Assembly: GCF_000949475.1 (NCBI RefSeq)
Contig: NZ_JRHC01000001.1
Coordinates: 2,418,001-2,482,000 of the forward strand
Direction: 5' to 3'
From: Draconibacterium sediminis
GTDB taxonomy: Bacteria > Bacteroidota > Bacteroidia > Bacteroidales > Prolixibacteraceae
Length of the DNA stretch: 64,000 nt
The translations under genes and the position numbers were made by a program. The notes beneath the pieces were generated by a model. That model was not told where the DNA came from and did no database searches. It saw only the letters and a program-made list of their open reading frames with translations. Positions 61,375 through 64,000 of the stretch are shown piece by piece. How positions within the stretch are numbered: position 1 is the stretch's first letter; the number at the start of each line of letters is the position of its first letter.

Positions 61375-61390
61375 GACTGTAATAACAGTC
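61375..61390. promoter_or_regulatory. Candidate operator palindrome upstream of the sugar kinase
   Basis: GACTGT-N4-ACAGTC is a perfect 6-bp inverted repeat 53 bp before the kinase start, in a plausible operator position. A weaker CGGTA/TACCG hairpin (61407-61430), with a T-rich flank on the minus strand, may terminate the upstream hydrolase gene. Confidence 0.35.
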
Positions 61391-61448
61391 TTTAGTTTCC
61401 TTAAAACGGTACTTAAATTTAAAAATACCGGGGGCTTTGAATGCTTTA

Positions 61449-62318
61449 TTACTGCGTTATAAATTCCTGAATACTTTCATCTAATAAACGCTGGAATTCT
61501 CCTGGTTTTTCCCAAAAAACAAGATGACCAACACCAGCTATGATTTTAGCTTTAAACCCGGGGACATATTTTTTGAAGATCTCAACTTCGGTTGGTTCCA
61601 TATCCGAATTAATGGCATGAAGCGGAACCTGCAGTTGCTGAAGCGATTCGATACAGTTTTCATTCATCCATTTAATGTTTCCGTGAAGTGATTCCTGCCA
61701 TCCAACCTGAGATACATTTTCAGGGTAAAGACTGAGCACCCGTTCGAAATTAGCTTCCTGATTTGTCTTGTAGAATCCCATTGCAACCAGCTTTTCGTTG
61801 CTCATATTGTTTAAAAGATCCATCATCATGCTGTCAACTACCGGAATCATTTGCGGAGGTAATTTCCTTTCCGGATTCTGCATATTGTCAACAATTACCA
61901 CTCCTTTTACTTTTTCCGGAATTTGATTGGCCGTTTCAACAACAACGGCAGCTCCCATCGAAAATCCTACAAGCACAACCTCATCCAGTTTTAATTTGTC
62001 GATTACCGCAATTACATCGTTTGAAAATGCATTCATTGTCCATTCAGAACGGTTATTGCCCGATTCGCCGGAGCCGGCCAAATCAATGGCAACAGCCCTG
62101 TATTTTGCAGAGAACTGTTCCATTTGATCGTCCCAAATCGTTCGGGGATTTGTCCATCCATGAACGAAAATAATGGCGGGTTTTCCTTTTCCCTTACTGC
62201 TAAAAGCTATTGAAACGCCATCGTCTGATGTTGCGATTTTTGGTGTTTCATTCCCGCAACTGATTACCAGAAAAATTGCCGGAAGGAGAATGGTGAAAAT
62301 GAAGAATCTGTTTTTCAT
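61449..62318 (-). CDS. Alpha/beta hydrolase, lipoprotein
   Basis: The 289-residue protein has a lipobox (FLVISCGNE). The fold shows the oxyanion motif FVHGWTNPRTIWD, the nucleophile about Ser120 in VGFSMGAAV and the catalytic His in AGVGHLVFWE. It belongs to the broad esterase/haloperoxidase-like group; the substrate cannot be inferred. It is separate from the neighbouring minus-strand genes by 126 bp and about 300 bp. Confidence 0.82.
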   Translation of the reverse strand: MKNRFFIFTILLPAIFLVISCGNETPKIATSDDGVSIAFSSKGKGKPAIIFVHGWTNPRTIWDDQMEQFSAKYRAVAIDLAGSGESGNNRSEWTMNAFSNDVIAVIDKLKLDEVVLVGFSMGAAVVVETANQIPEKVKGVVIVDNMQNPERKLPPQMIPVVDSMMMDLLNNMSNEKLVAMGFYKTNQEANFERVLSLYPENVSQVGWQESLHGNIKWMNENCIESLQQLQVPLHAINSDMEPTEVEIFKKYVPGFKAKIIAGVGHLVFWEKPGEFQRLLDESIQEFITQ

Positions 62319-62510
62319 AGTTGTAGTTTAGTCAGAAACAATTGAGTATTGTGTCTAATTCGTTAGATTTCAATGGTAACAAGATAATAAATTCAGTTCA
62401 ATTTATAGTCTTTAAGAAATAAACCAACATCAGGGAATGAAGGAGAAATACTTTTGTTTGCTTCTAAATTGATGGGTCGATAATTTTGAAAATGCTGCGG
62501 GGGAGGAAAT

Positions 62511-62545
62511 AAAAAGAGGACTTGGCAGCCCTCTTTTTTTATTTT
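62511..62545 (-). terminator. Intrinsic terminator after the aldo/keto reductase gene
   Basis: AAAAAGAGG and CCTCTTTTT arms enclose about 10 bases. Read on the minus strand, the stem is followed by TTTTTATTT, 72 bp beyond the reductase stop. Confidence 0.85.
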
Positions 62546-62616
62546 TCTGAAGTATTATCTATTCTGCAACTACACTACTAAACACTATGTTGCGAAAGTA
62601 GCTTATCTAAAAAAGT

Positions 62617-63627
62617 TTACCTGCCGCTGCCCTGACGTTCGATCATCCAACCCGGGTATTCAGGAGCCAGCTTACTTACTTCGTTTAATTGGTCGAGTTC
62701 TTCGGCTTCCAGTTTTACATCTACGGAACTTAAGTTATCGGCAAGTTGTTCGGATTTATTGGCGCCAATAATTACCGACGTAACAGCAGGTTGATGCAAT
62801 AGCCACGACAAAGCGATTTGAGCCACAGTAACGCCTTTGTTGTCAGCAATTTTTCGTATAACATCCACAATGTCAAAAGCTTTTTCTTTGTTCACGGGCG
62901 GAAAGTCGAAATTTACCCGCCGGCCTTCTTTTGTTTCTGCATCGCGGCTGTATTTGCCACTTAATAATCCTCCTGCCAGCGGACTCCAAACCATCAGGCC
63001 CACTTTTTGGTCGAGAAGCAGCGGAACCAGTTCGCGTTCCAAATCGCGTCCGGCAATGGTGTAATAAGCTTGCAACGATACAAATTTGCTCAGGTGTTGC
63101 TGTGCCGAAATGCCCAGTGCTTTCATCAGTTGCCAGGCGGCCAGGTTGCTGCAGCCAATGTACCTTACTTTTCCGCTTTTAACCAGCGAATCGAGTGCTT
63201 CTAGCGTTTCTTCCAAAGGCGTGAGTCTGTCGAAGCCATGAATCTGGTAGAGGTCGATATAGTCCATGTTTAAACGCTTTAAACTTTCGTCGGCTTGTTG
63301 CAGAATATGTTTTTTACTCAGCCCCACTTCATTGGGGCCTTCGCCCATTTGTCCGCGTACTTTTGTGGCAATTACCAGGTTGTCGCGTTTTAGGCCGAGG
63401 TCGCGGATGGCCTGTCCGGTCATCTGTTCGCTCAGGCCCTCACTGTAAATATTAGCGGTATCAATAAAATTTATTCCGCCGTCAACCGATTGTTTTACTA
63501 AGTTGTTTACCTGGTCTTGTGGCAGTGTTCCAATAGCTGTCCACATGCCGCGGCCACCAAAAGTCATGGTGCCTAAACAAAGTTCTGACACGTATAATCC
63601 TGTGTTTCCTAATAAATTGTACTTCAT
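62617..63627 (-). CDS. Aldo/keto reductase
   Basis: The 336-residue cytoplasmic NADPH-dependent oxidoreductase shows YNLLGNTGLYVSELCLGTMTFG at its start, catalytic Asp and Tyr in FIDTANIYSEG, Lys in VIATKVRGQ and His in DLYQIHGFD, giving the complete DYKH tetrad. The C-terminal NADPH-binding stretch is SVIIGANKSEQLADN. I start at ATG 63627; the longer frame to 63660 adds 11 residues not seen in the family. It is most like the YajO/Tas-type group acting on aldehydes and sugars. It is probably a single-gene transcript. Confidence 0.93.
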   Translation of the reverse strand: MKYNLLGNTGLYVSELCLGTMTFGGRGMWTAIGTLPQDQVNNLVKQSVDGGINFIDTANIYSEGLSEQMTGQAIRDLGLKRDNLVIATKVRGQMGEGPNEVGLSKKHILQQADESLKRLNMDYIDLYQIHGFDRLTPLEETLEALDSLVKSGKVRYIGCSNLAAWQLMKALGISAQQHLSKFVSLQAYYTIAGRDLERELVPLLLDQKVGLMVWSPLAGGLLSGKYSRDAETKEGRRVNFDFPPVNKEKAFDIVDVIRKIADNKGVTVAQIALSWLLHQPAVTSVIIGANKSEQLADNLSSVDVKLEAEELDQLNEVSKLAPEYPGWMIERQGSGR

Positions 63628-64000
63628 GATATATGTTTTTTGTATTAGCAAAATTGTCATCCTCTATCGAAGGCTTTCATTTTTGTATGAGCATTAAATA
63701 AAGAGTGACAATGATAGCAGATTTCGACTTCATGATTTGTTGGTTTTAGTTCTACTGCAAACAGGCCTATGTCTGTTCTGATTCATCTTGCAATTTTCAC
63801 TGCTTTTTGAATTTAAATTCCGAAAACAAAGAATTGCATTTGCAAAGAATTTTTGAGTAATAAACTCTATACCTGTAATTTAATACTTTGCCTTCTTTTT
63901 TGCAAGGGATAGTGGGGAATCCTTTAAAATTGACTTTTCCACGGGGCGATGTTGAATAAAATCATCCTCGGGTTTAATGATGTAAAGTCTATTATTTGCT
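63628..64000. other. Intergenic right edge
   Basis: These 373 AT-rich bases show no gene, hairpin or repeat I can support. The region holds the reductase promoter and perhaps the start of a neighbour's leader. Confidence 0.4.

Overview
The window comes from a Bacteroidota chromosome, most likely a free-living or gut-type saccharolytic, (facultatively) anaerobic member of the Bacteroidales/Marinilabiliales. This is an inference from several features: a hybrid two-component regulator with propeller repeats, a Nudix-type arabinose regulator of the AraR kind, A-rich or absent Shine-Dalgarno sequences, TAnnTTTG -7 boxes, many lipoprotein signal peptides on glycosidases, and pyruvate formate-lyase. 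No rRNA, tRNA, transposase, phage gene or CRISPR array was seen.

Region 1 (1-15.1 kb, minus strand) is one tight operon of seven exported enzymes whose families together fit rhamnogalacturonan-I (RG-I) breakdown. In transcription order they are GH42, GH106, an (alpha/alpha)6-barrel glycosidase of uncertain family, GH28, GH2, a twin-domain CE12 acetylesterase, and a GH105 protein carrying the start of a further C-terminal domain cut by the window edge. Divergent from it is kdgF (15.6 kb), which handles the unsaturated uronate that a GH105 would release. A 1404-residue hybrid two-component sensor (16.1-20.3 kb) is the probable regulator. No SusC/SusD pair and no polysaccharide lyase lie in the window, so the locus probably continues to the left.

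Region 2 (20.5-28.7 kb) holds a PA14-bearing GH31, a CBM48-CE1 esterase with a Tat-exported type-B carboxylesterase, and a class-C beta-lactamase-like serine hydrolase.

Region 3 (28.7-37.4 kb) is about oxygen and fermentation: divergent dps/oxyR, a pflB-pflA-focA operon, a His-rich cation diffusion facilitator, and a hemerythrin/LuxR-regulator pair. The oxyR-focA gap holds a 42-bp tandem array whose stems co-vary between units, the most unusual non-coding object here.

Region 4 (37.5-44.2 kb, minus) is a TolC-MacA-MacB efflux operon followed by a LytS/LytTR two-component pair.

Region 5 (44.6-59.7 kb, plus) is arabinan and arabinose use: GH51 arabinofuranosidase, a large secreted protein of unknown activity, an S9 peptidase, then araR-araA-sodium symporter-araD-araB-galM closed by a strong terminator. 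It complements region 1, because arabinan is a side chain of RG-I.

Region 6 (59.7-64 kb, minus) holds a small secreted protein, a PfkB-family sugar kinase, a lipoprotein alpha/beta hydrolase and an aldo/keto reductase.

The intergenic DNA is rich in short structured repeats: 7-mer and 8-mer arrays, palindrome clusters, and a 33-bp element shared by two distant promoters. These are the main material for the hunt.
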